This document shows positions 52,501 through 64,000 of a stretch of DNA of 64,000 nt, in pieces (positions within the stretch are counted from its first letter, which is position 1; each line of letters opens with the position of its first letter). The translations under genes were made by a program, and so were the position numbers. The notes beneath the pieces were generated by a model. That model saw only the letters and a list, made by a program, of their open reading frames with translations, was not told the DNA's origin and did no database searches. The stretch is from Hybos culiciformis (taxonomy: Eukaryota > Arthropoda > Insecta > Diptera > Hybotidae). The stretch is from positions 95,799,750-95,863,749 of the forward strand of contig OZ023274.1 in the NCBI GenBank assembly GCA_964007475.1, written 5' to 3'.

Positions 52501-55500
52501 AACATTACCGATTTTTGAATTTTTTTTTTGCATCTTAAAATGTTATAGAAATTGTTTTTTTTTTTTAATTTTTAGTTAGAAAAGAATTTATAATTTTTAA
52601 TAATTTATAAGAATTTGAGGATAAAAAATCTGTAGTTCTGCAAATTCAAAAACAACTTCAAAGGAAGAACGCATTTAATTTTATAAAGATGATTTTTAAA
52701 CATAAATTTTGCAATTAATTTCCTGCATGGAATCATTATCGAAAATTTAATATAAAGGGACAGATAATTATGTAATTAGGTGTGATTGCTTCATAATCCA
52801 CTAAGATTGAATGAATCCACTTAGTTTGATAGGTTCAACAATTTGCTGCGTGGTCTTTAGGTTAGGATTTATAAATCTAATCAATTTTTCAGTTTTTCCA
52901 AATTTACAAGGATTGTCACCGGAACAGTGAATATAAATTCAATATAAGTTATTCCTAATTCTCAATGTTTTTCAAATTGAACTAAAACTGCAAGTTCGGC
53001 TTTAAAAACTTTAAACAAAAAAAAGTTTGTTTTTATAATTTATATTTTTAAAACATTATTTTTATGTTTAGCAAAACAATTTATAAAAATAAATAACAAT
53101 AGCTAATTTTTTTGTTAACTTCAAAAACTATAACAGATTACAAAAGAATTACCAAGAAATTTTTTTTTAATGAAACACTATAAAAATATAATATTAATAC
53201 TATAATATCTATATATAATTCTATAATATCTGATTAAAAAAATATATGAACATTTATAGTAAAAAAAAAATTAATAACATATAACATGTACTATATTACC
53301 TATATATATATAAAACACACATAATGCGCAAAGTATAAAAACATAACACCTGACTACTGCATTTTTAACCATTTTAACCATTTTTTCCTTCATAAAAACA
53401 AATTCATTGAACTTTTGTTTGAATTGATTGAAAAATAAAATAAAGTTAATATACAAAGAATAAAACATAAAAAAAAATTGCATCTATGATGCCAATAATC
53501 TGATCTAGAACTACTAACAAAGTTCGCGTATTAAATCAGCGCAGTAGCATAAAACATAGATCATAGGTTTTTTCTGTTAATTTTTTTTTATATATATACA
53601 TTATATTTATTTATTTTTTTTTTAATAAAAGCATAAAATTAAATTCATGATTTAAAAAAAAAAATTGAAAATGGGCGCATTCCGTAGTCAAGATTAAATC
53701 AAAAATTAAAATTCTTAAAGATTTATGAATTGCGTATACTTTGAAATAATACATAATTTTATATTTTTAGGATTTTATAAACTGCTAAAAATTAATTTTG
53801 GTTTTTCTGTCATTATGTGATTAAACTGTCGTCTCTCTCTCGAACTTCACATTTATACTAAATAAAATTTACCCAAAACTAAAATTGAACATCCTTGTAA
53901 TAAATAATAGGCAAAATATTGATTCTCGTTATTATTATGAACTCTGATCTTAAAGATAACAAAAAATATTATTGCTTATTAATATTATGAAAACCTATAT
54001 ATAACAACACAAAAAAAAGTCAATGAAGAGCAAGCGCATTGAATATATAAAAAGTAAAATCATCATTATAAGTTCACTTTGCATTAAATTTATTTTTTCC
54101 ACAGCATATATATACAATAATATTTATATGTTTTTGTGTAAAATCAATCTTTAAATTATACAAGAAGATGCAATCTGAGACATTGTTTTCTATTTTGATT
54201 GATAGGTTTAACAAGATTGCTAGGCAATATAATAATTTAATATTATAATACATACATATATGCTATATTGCTGCTGTTAAGGTAGCTGGGCTTTTATATA
54301 AATAAATACATATATAACATATGTGCGTACATAAATGTTTCCTATAGGCAGGGAACAGGCAAAACAAAAAAAAAAAACATACTACATATCTGTAATTCTT
54401 GTAACATAAAGATTATCTGAAAAATTATTATTATTATTTTTTTTTCTTTTAATTTCCTTTTATTGTTTAATAACATATAAACGTTATCACAATATACTCT
54501 GTCTTTATACGAAGAAATTTCTATATTGAAATGCATATAATGTGTACACTCAGAAACTGAACTCAATGGAATACATTAAATTTTATCTAAATTTTAATTA
54601 GAACAGACTATAACTAATATTAATAGAATAGAGAGTGAAAATAGAGAAATATCTTTGATAAAGTTTTTATTAATAATTTTAATCAGAAATTCGAAAACTT
54701 ATTGTTCAAGTCAAGTCCAAAAACTTCTTCCCAAAGCTACAAGTTGTACGCGTGAAAATTATACTTTCTAAAGTTTTCCACGAAATTTTCATTCTTTTAC
54801 TGAACTTTCTAAGTGTATAGATTATGCGGGAAAAAAAAATTCATAAACTATTTATTTGTTTTTAATTATTTTTCTTCTTACCATCTTTAATAACGAAAAA
54901 TTTTTAAATAATTTTCATTTTTAGTAATAAAAAATAAATGAAGTATTTAAAAAAAATAAATGATATAAAAACAACACTTAAAAGGAGCAATTTTCTAGTT
55001 AATTGTGACAAAAAAAAAAAGAAAAGCAAAATATAACAACAAATGAATTTAATTAATTCAACCATTATATATAAAATTATTTTTACAGTAACTAATATAA
55101 TAAATTTATGATAAAATCTTTCATTCTTGATTGCAAAATTTAAGAAAAATTTAATTTATCAACTTGTTCAAGGGAATAATCATTTAAGTATAGATAGCGC
55201 AGAAAATAGGGGGCAAGTGTTAAAAAAATTCATAATATTGATTGCACAGCAATAGTATTACTTGCATACTAATTGTTGAATAAACTGCGATAGAATGTTC
55301 TGTAATAATATTAAGGTGAGGGATTTTATAAATTAACCAAAGATAGCTCTCCCTTTTATTTAAAGTAACTTTGAAAGTCACTTCATTAAATATTAAAACC
55401 CAATGAAAATCTGGCGCTTATAAAATCTAATCAGAATTTTAGCTGACTCAAAGAGAACAACTATGTATATTAAAAAAAAAAAAAAAAACAAAAAACAAAC

Positions 55501-58500
55501 CATCATTTTTCTTATACTTCGTAATATTCTTCTGACATTTACATAAATTAAAAATTAATAATGATCAATAAAAGTTGTAAAAATATTTATCTTAAATGCA
55601 TTTGCCTTAAAGATGCGTTGTTTTCTTCGTATTTTTATTTTTTTTTATTTTAATAATCATCATGGGACAGAATTATAAAAAATTAAATACATATTTTAAA
55701 ATTAATATAAAATGCTAATAAAGCCACAATTGATAAATGATTATAATCACAAATGAATCAGTTTTACATGTTAACTATAATAAAAAAAAAAAAAAATAAT
55801 CATAATCACGATTACTCATCAATGAAAATTATGTCAATAAATAAGCTGTCAAATAGTTAAGAAAATTAACTGAATTAAAATATTTTTTTAATTAAAACAA
55901 AAACTAGCAAGTGAATTGCGGACAAAACAACCGGTAACGTAATAAGTAATAGGTCGTAAGATATAAAATGTTGCCAGTGACACTATAGCAATACTAGAGC
56001 ATTAATGAAATAAATGTGCGATGGTAACATTAAACCGTGTTGCACTCGTATTTTATGTTTTGTGAAATATTACATTTTTATTTGAGAACTTTCCCTAACA
56101 ATCTTTAGATCACTACACAGACAATCGGAGTTGGAAAAATATGGAAAAATATTTCAACAGTTCAATCGGTTTTAAACTGTAGTTTGCTACATTATGTAAC
56201 AGGGATACCTACATAAACATTTAATTATTTAATTTGAAAAATATTATGAATAAGATGTGAACCTAAGTATACATTCCAGCATATTCACTCTTTGCCATAT
56301 GATTTAACAATAAAATCATTAAAAAAAAAAAATATTTAATAAAATTGATATTCTCAGGTGCAATCAAAAAAATTTGCAGAATAAATTTACTATCCAAAGT
56401 ATTAAAATATTAATAAACCAATAAAAGTCATCGTTAAGGATTATCACAAAATAATATTGAAAATGCATTTGAAAAAGCTTTATGTGCATAATTACATATT
56501 GTTTAACATGATATTTTGATTTTAATTAAAATAAAATTCAATTTATTGCCAATTTTATATTATTCAATATTTTATTAAGATATTTGAAACGATTATATAA
56601 ATATATAAACAATATTGTGAACAACAAATAAAATAATAATAATAATATGTATTATATTATAATGCAAAAAAATCTTTTGATTTAACAAAGAGATTTGATT
56701 TGATTAATTTAACTATTTTTATGTTATTATGTTTGTATACCTAGTTATTGTAAATTCAATATAATACTATAAGAAAAAATTAAAAAATCAATCTATTAAT
56801 GAATCACTGTAGGGTATATTTAAGAATTGTGCTTTGTACTCTAAATTACCCAAATACAAAAAAAGGCTTGGAACAAAAACGCAAATCTGACAAAAATTTC
56901 AGAATACAGACTTTTTAAATCCAAATATGTTAAATTTTATGCTTTAAATATATTCAAAGAACGTTATTTTTTAAGTATCTTTACTAACTAATTTTTTTTT
57001 TATGTATTGTAATATACATACTACAATATTAGCCTTTTCTTTTTTTGCAACTTCGGCACCAATAATATACATTTTTTACATTACGTAATTATGAATTCTC
57101 TGTAAGACGTTCAAGGACGAAAGCTAGAATCCATTAAGCCTGAAATTAAAATAAATTAAACTTTTTTTCAGTTCAGAATCAGATATAATTACCTAACCTA
57201 AAAAATGAATTAAATAAAACACAAATAACATGATTAGCTTATGCAAATTAAATTATTATAATAAAAAATGCTGGTCATTATTTGCATAAAAAAAAGATCA
57301 TCAATCTTAGAAATATTATAAAGTTAAAAAAGCACATCGTCGAAAGTATTAAAAATATTATTTATATGTGAAGATACTTCTTATATATATTCAAAAGTAA
57401 AAAAAAAAACATTGTTTCCCATTAATATATAAAAATTATTTTAAAAATAAAGTAACACGCTATTTAAATTTTCTGATCACAAGGGATGATCAAGTCAAGT
57501 CGAATTACGCTGTCTGTTTTGAACTTTTTAATCTTTAAAGTGCTCTCCTGATATTTGACATAATATTCTTGGCGGGCCCTTGTGCTAAAAGAATGAAACG
57601 TATCATAAACGCACATAAATAATTACTTAAATTTTGGGGAGTTTAGTCTTGGGGTCTTGGGGTTTGAAATTTTAGTTTAACTAATCAAAAACTTCATGAA
57701 TTTAATATTTAAAAATTAAAAAAATTATAGGATGAAGAACCCTGTAAAAAAAATAGTAAAGTTTGACAATATTTAGTTGGCAAATTCTTAACGCTAATAT
57801 AAAACTATAAACTGTAATAGCTATATTTATAAAATAATAAATTATTAGCTATATTTATAAATTAAAAAAAAAAAGATATTTTTACAAAAAAAAATATCTA
57901 AAATAAAAATCATATATTTATCGTTTATCGTTATTAAAAACATGAATTGCAGTAATTAAGAACGGAAATAATTACATAATAAAACATAAAATATATATAT
58001 CTATGTAAAAAAAAAAATAAAAAATGTATGTTTTTAATGTGATAAATTTCAATTTTTATTCTTATTTATTACATCTTATTTAATTTTCTATTTGACATTG
58101 AAATAAATTCTTAAAATAAATCGATATCCAATCGATTTGTTGTTTTTATTTTTTTCATTATTTTTCTGAAAAGTGTTGAAAGAAAATATTTGTGTTAAAC
58201 TTTTAAAGTCCACGTAATTCAAGTGCAGTTTAATAAAACACAAATAAAAAAAAAATTTTCCAATTGAGTAATTTTTTGTATATATAAATAAGATAAAACT
58301 CTATTCTTGCGTTTAATTCGCCAAAAACAACTAAATAGCAATAAAAATATGTGTGTCCGATTGCTTATTATAGATTAAATTTGAAAAATAATCGTGACTT
58401 TATTATATTCGTAGGTATGATATATAAATTTTTACATTATTTTATTTCGTAAATCTAACAAAAAAAAAAAAAAAAAATAATAATTTTGATTCATAAAATT

Positions 58501-59646
58501 TTCCTTAAAGATCTTGTATGTGTATATACACAATAAATGTTAAGAAAATTATTTAATAATAATAAAAAAAAAACCAATTCTTATATAGTTTTTTTAATAA
58601 AATGATTAAATGATCGATAGTACAAAAATTAGCTTTTAAAAACTATTATTTTGACACATAAATTGACATAAAAGCATTTTATTTTTTTTAACAATTATTA
58701 TGACTTAAAATTAATGTTAAAATTGGAAAAGAAATAATTGGTGTCAATATTGAGGAAAAAATGTCAGAATTTAGATATTGACAAACTGGTCGGTGTCTTT
58801 AATGATTAGTATGAATTTATTTACAATTAAGTTGGAACTAAAGACTGCACTGGTAGAAAGATAAAGTTGCAAAATTATTATAAGGCAATCTTAAAGGTGA
58901 ATTGTCCAATTTTATCTCATAGTTATTATTATTTTTTACTAAAGAGAATATGAATGAATGAAGTAAATCTTATATGAATATATATAAATTGAACATGGGA
59001 AATAATGAAAAATTCTTCATTTTCACAACATTTTAATTTGTAACTTGTATAATGTGTTAACTCAACGTAATAGTATCAAAGATTTAATAAAATTTTTAAT
59101 TTTTAATAAAATAATGTTTAATAAAATTGTATATTAGGTATACTCTTGTTTTTCTATAATTACATATAAATTTAAAGATTAAATGTTTAAAAGATCTTTT
59201 GGGTGATTTTAAAATAATATTTTTTTTAAATTTTAATGTTTTTTTTAATAAATTTACTTAGCCTTCATATAAGAAGTTGAAAATTTCTCATTTAACTCGG
59301 TACTAAATTTTCTGAATGCCTTTTCATTATTATTCTTCTTTTTATATAATTATTGTTATTTTAACTATATTCTTTTCGTTGACCATCTGTTTTGGAGCAA
59401 CAAAATTCATTTAAACAAATAAAATTTTAAATGTTTTCGATTAAAATAAAATTATTTCAGAAATTTTATTTTAAATAATTATTATATTAAACTAAGAATT
59501 ATAAAGTCAAGAAAAAAAAAATAGATTAAAGTAATAAAATATTATTTATAGTTTTAATTCTTTACATTTTTTCTTTTAAAGCAGCAACATTGCTTAAAGC
59601 CATTTACTTAATGGTAACAAACAAATGTTACACTTCAATTACTTCA

Positions 59647-59693
59647 GGTCTACTATGGTAATATACTATTACTATGGTCTACTATGGTAATAT
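59647..59693 (+). repeat. 29-bp tandem repeat, about 1.6 copies
   Basis: ggtctactatggtaatat occurs at 59647 and again exactly 29 bases later at 59676, with the intervening tactattactat also echoing actatggt. It is a simple local duplication with no associated gene. Confidence 0.8.
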
Positions 59694-62600
59694 AAACTTT
59701 AATCTATAAAATCTCTATAATTATATTGACTTTATTACATTATTGACTTTATTCTATAACATTTAAATTTAAATATGTTTAATCAATGCTAAAATGTTAA
59801 AAATTTTTTTTCAATATTGCAAATTGTAATTGTTTTTATTGTTATATATAGAATATTAAGTCAATGCTCGTCCGATAAATTTGTCTACTATTAGTTACAA
59901 AATTTTGACATATCTCTTCATATTTGAAATGATTAAAGTTAAATTGTTTTCCTTTTATAGTACGTATGTAGTTATTTACATAAGTTCATTATAGATAATA
60001 GTTTTCGAAGTTACTATTTCTAAAATTTTTCGAAAAGTTCAATTGGTTAAGTGTTATAAACGAATATAATTACAATGTAAGTTTTGGTAACAACTATCAT
60101 ATACAATTATTATATATCTGTTTTACTACTAACTTGATATCATTGAAAAATCACTTCACCTGTACTGAATAAATTTTCCACTCCTATTTTTATTTTATTT
60201 TTTTAACTTTTATGAAATATTAATTCAATTTGTATAAGAAATAAAAATCTTTAGTGATGCTTTTCTTAAACTCATTGCTGCTGGTATAAAAAAGTAAACA
60301 ATTTGAAAAAAAAAAAAAAAAAATTACAAGCTAAAAATAATAATGGATATAAAATTAAAGGATATTAATTCAGTGTATCGTTTTTTCGCCGATAGGATCT
60401 TAAATTTAAATATCAGAAGCATTTTTATATTACTATTAAACAATTTATTTTATTATTCAAATGATATTAAATTGAATTTTTGTTTTTTATTTTTTGTTTA
60501 TTTTAAATTGTAAGAAAATTGTACACTTTATTTTAAACTTACACTTTATTTTATTATGTTACTGTAGATTTTTGATAATATATGTAGTGCCACTGTTAAC
60601 CAAATCTACCACAAGCGAACACGAAATTTAATGAATATAAAAGTTTAGGTATAAGCTACATTATTATTAGGGATCTTCAATATTATAACTATTAAACTAT
60701 GAATAACCGTCGTCGATATATCCGAATTACATGTTATAGCGTTGATTATGAGCTCAATAATTGTGCTCTTCAAATCAAATGATAACATATTTTAATAACC
60801 TAATTTTGCTTTTGAATTTCAACATCCTGTCGTATAACTTGTAATTAGTATTTGAATTATTACTTTGTTGAACACATTTTTGGTATAAGGATATTAAGAA
60901 TTATACAGATTAAATAAAAAATGTGTTAAAAAAACTGAGATTTGAAAAAATTAAATATTGGCGCCTATTATGTTCTATATATGTGGATTTATATATATTA
61001 TTGTACCGAATTTATAAATTAAATTGAAAAATCTGTAAATATAATAAAAATAGCACGGTATTTTCATTCCCTCTTTTTATTTTAATTTTAATCAAAGACA
61101 TGCAAATAATTTTATAACATTAATTTTATTGTTTTTTTTTTTGTCATATAATCTTGGCCGCTAAATTCCATGAAGCTAGAGATTAGTAAAAATTTCTTCA
61201 AGCGATTTGTTTAATGCAACCTAATAAAATTTATTCATACATTTTTTTTAGCTATAACCGACAAATTTTAAGTTTTACGCATACTTTGAGAAAAGATTTG
61301 ATTAAAGGCGTTTTCTGCAAAAGATATTAATTTCGTGAGTTTATAATATCATTTCCAAAAACTATTTTATATTTGTCAATATCACATTGAACAAGTTTTA
61401 CATTTAAAATTTATATTCGAATTAAATTAATTAACTTTAGTAATAGAGATAAAATATACTATTGGAATCAGAGTAGAAAAAACTTTAAAAATTTTTACAA
61501 TATCATATTCCATAATTTCAAATTTATTTAGATTTTTTCAAAAATGAATTTCATAGTATTTCTAAAATATGATTTTGTATTTTAAAACAAAATAAAACTT
61601 AATTTAATCATCTTGAGGACACGATAATGAACTTGAAATATAATCATATTAAAATTTTAATAGTTTTATTTAATTTTTTTTATTCTTTTTGTACTATTAG
61701 ATATATATTATTTTCATAAAAATCGTTATGTTGTGTTTGTATCTATGTAAAAGAAAATTTATTCTTGTTGGTTTTTGAATTCAGGAAATCAAGCTAGAAA
61801 GAACTTATGATTTTGAAATAGTTTAAATAATTAAATATGTATATGGAAAACTACTTGTTTTTGGTGGTAAAAATTATTATACACATTTCTTTTTTTTTTT
61901 TTTTTTGCTTTATTTAAGTAATTTTTTGGTATACCATATTCGTAGCACAGTATGGTATTAATAAGATTTAAAAAAAAGAAAAGCAAAAACATTATGTTAA
62001 TATTTATAGGTATATATGAATAAAGTAATACAATTTGAAAAAAAATATGTAATTAATATTATGCTTAACTTCTGAATTTAGCATTTTTAATGAGTTTACC
62101 ACTGGGGTTTCAAATTGCATTTCAGATTGGAAAATCGCGGCTTCGTTCGTACTAATTAAAAAAAAAGAAAAAGAAAAGTGTTTACATGAAGTATAGTAAT
62201 GTTTTCTGAAAAATTCACACAAAATAAATTAAATGAAACAAATTAAATAAAACAAATTAAAACATTAATAACAAAAAAATACAAAGTTTCAATAGAAAAA
62301 TTGGAAAGAAAATATGATATTCAACTAGGTTTGCTGTATGAGCCCTCAACAAACCAACTATTTGAATACTATTGCCTGAACATGAAATTTGAAGAAAAAT
62401 ATTTTCCAAGCATCTTCAATGGTCCAGTAAACTCTCTTCCTCTTTTTCTATCTAATTTTTTTTTAGATATTTTTATAATATTAAAAAAAAAAAAGTTATT
62501 ACTTTCTAAATACATTTTGATATTTTTTATGTTTGTGACTTTAGTTGGCAAAAAAAAAAAAAAAATTATGCTTTACAGTGTTTTTTTTTTGTTCAATTAT

Positions 62601-63433
62601 TTTTTTTTTCTTTGTACTTTTACGCAAAATGTAAATAATTTATGCTCATTTTAATTGAAATTTTCATATCAATTATTTAACTGTATCTTTAGAATATTTT
62701 TACTACATAACAAACAAGGTTTCCTGTTTAAATGATAAAACCTTTTTTTTTTAAATAAATTTTTATGTTCAAAATGGATATGGGTATCTTAATGAAATAA
62801 AAATAAATTTTTTTTTTATATATAATATTATATAAAAAGATGTATAGTTTACATAAAATAAGGAACCAAAATATATATAAGATAAATAATTATTATGCGT
62901 AATATAGTCGGCTATGTATAATTGTGTTAAAGATTTCGTGAGAACAAGAACATTCAACATAATAATAATATTCAGTTGGCCACATTTACATTTCAAAAAA
63001 AAAAAAAACAAAAAACAATTTCATGTTTTATTTGCTTAAGCTTATAAAGTGGTCATAAATTTTAGAATCTTGGGTTTTATTTGCACTAATTGGTTCTGCA
63101 GATTATAAACTGATAAAAAAATTAATATATATATATGTATAAAAATATATATATTTTTGTTTGCTAAAATAGTTACAAAGTTCGAAAATCTTATACTTTT
63201 TTCAATGTATAAAATTTTAATTATTTTAATGTCAGTGTTCTTAAGATGTAAATACAACAACAAAAAATTAAATATGGTGCTCTTGAGATTAAAATAATTT
63301 TTATGATCGAATAGTATAACATTAAATAATAAAAAAAAACACAATAACCAAAAAATTTAATCCAAGTGTAACTTAATTACATAAAATTACATTTTTTTTT
63401 AGAGCCAACATTATTGCTAGATGTACAAGTATA

Positions 63434-63807
63434 TCAGTGGCCACAAGTCATAATCGCCTAACTCGAGCAGTTTAAAGTTTCAAATCTTTAAAGTTTCAAA
63501 TTGGCTAAAGTTAAGTTAGGCAAAAATCTAAGTATTAAAAAAAAAGAATGATTGGAATAAAGACTTATTATGTTAAGATAAGAAAATTTTTTATTTATTT
63601 CTGAAAAATAATCAGAGTTAAGCTGTTATTCCAAAATCATAAGAGATTAAAAATGACTTAGGCTGTTTTTGGCTGTAAAAAGTTTAATTGTAAAGCTAGG
63701 AACGTAAAAATTTGTGAATATACGTAGAATCATATGACCAACAGTTTAGAATAATAAAATCATAACCGCCTAACTCGACTTAAGCGGTTATGTCTTCTGG
63801 CCACAGA
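63434..63807. mobile_element. Tc1/mariner-like MITE
   Basis: A 374-bp element flanked by TA (63432-63433 and 63808-63809). The left end is TCAGTGGCCACAAGTCATAA then TCGCC, and the right end read inward is TCTGTGGCCAGAAGACATAA then CCGCT, so about 25 bp of inverted repeat with a few mismatches. A CCTAACTCGA motif follows at both ends. A short direct duplication (tttaaagtttcaaat) lies at about 63471-63501. No transposase remnant could be read. It is a non-autonomous copy. Confidence 0.8.
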
Positions 63808-64000
63808 TATAATAATTTGAAACTATATTAAATTCAGATTATAGGCTGTGTATTTATTTTGATTGAAAGTATGAATTTTATTGAACTTTTTATTAATGCA
63901 TTTTATTAAGTATTTCTTCAAGAACATTTAAGTGCATCAAAAAAAAAAATTAAAACAAAATCAGGAATTATGTGTTATTATGTAACCTATAGTTGTCCGG

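Larger units (their letters stand above)
43548..64000. other. Upstream grh intron or 5' region, right part
   Basis: No exon that I can support. Delimited items are a recursive splice-site candidate (45562/45561), a long hairpin (47084-47290), a Tc1/mariner-like element (63434-63807), and Grh-type motifs at 48346 and 55929. A coding-like patch lies at about 45960-46130. A 29-bp unit is repeated twice at 59647-59693 (ggtctactatggtaatat). Long stretches (50000-50400, 53000-53700, 54800-55900, 56200-56800, 57780-58700, 59000-62000) are plain A/T-rich sequence in which I see nothing else. None of the short open frames in this span carries a recognisable domain. Confidence 0.55.

Noticed and set aside
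62301..62654. 117-codon plus-strand open frame, the longest outside grh after exon B
   Set aside because: Most of it is poly-F/K runs from T and A homopolymers, and I recognise no homologue. Treated as chance, although the first 45 residues are less biased.

Overview
The window is a very A+T-rich (about 80% by eye) stretch of an insect genome, most likely a fly (Diptera). It is full of A/T homopolymers and short microsatellites. Almost all of it is intron. The one protein-coding gene I can identify is grainy head (grh), the CP2/GRH-family developmental transcription factor, read on the minus strand. Its 84-codon exon at 4641-4893 matches the Drosophila Grh stretch that runs from 'GKLNGQTTP' through 'LSQNEIQG' to 'IKREPEDLRKDP' almost residue for residue. 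That match is the main reason for calling the organism a dipteran; the family is not resolved.

Three grh exons can be proposed. In transcription order they are a short exon A (ends at 35419, start uncertain), exon B (14318-13713, 202 codons, rich in Q, H and N) and exon C (4893-4641). All junctions are in the same phase: A ends with two codon bases, B starts with one and ends with two, and C starts with one. Exon B is therefore a frame-neutral cassette. Exons A and B together appear to hold the conserved N-terminal segment of GRHL proteins (AWxS(F/Y)LENP, then YDYYKV), pulled apart by a long low-complexity insert. The CP2-like DNA-binding domain and dimerisation domain are not here and should lie beyond base 1. 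The earlier coding exons known in Drosophila should lie beyond base 64000. The introns are about 8.8 kb (B-C) and 21.1 kb (A-B), with at least 28 kb more upstream.

The introns carry short non-autonomous DNA transposons that I could delimit by terminal inverted repeats and target-site duplications: three hAT-like (3871-4124, 29501-29745, 37604-38175), one pogo/Tigger-like with a DDE transposase remnant (5335-5823), one Tc1/mariner-like (63434-63807), a 176-bp MITE (10281-10456), and a 207-bp long hairpin (47084-47290). A twofold tandem duplication lies at 38980-39508.

Other signals need testing. There is a textbook-looking recursive (ratchet) splice site in sense orientation at 45562/45561. 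A possible plus-strand first exon with consensus donors lies around 43459-43675. A short patch with unexpectedly coding-like sequence lies near 45990-46080. Two good matches to the Grh/CP2 DNA motif lie in the gene's own upstream intron. I see no bacterial-style operon, CRISPR, rRNA or convincing tRNA, and no complete novel system.
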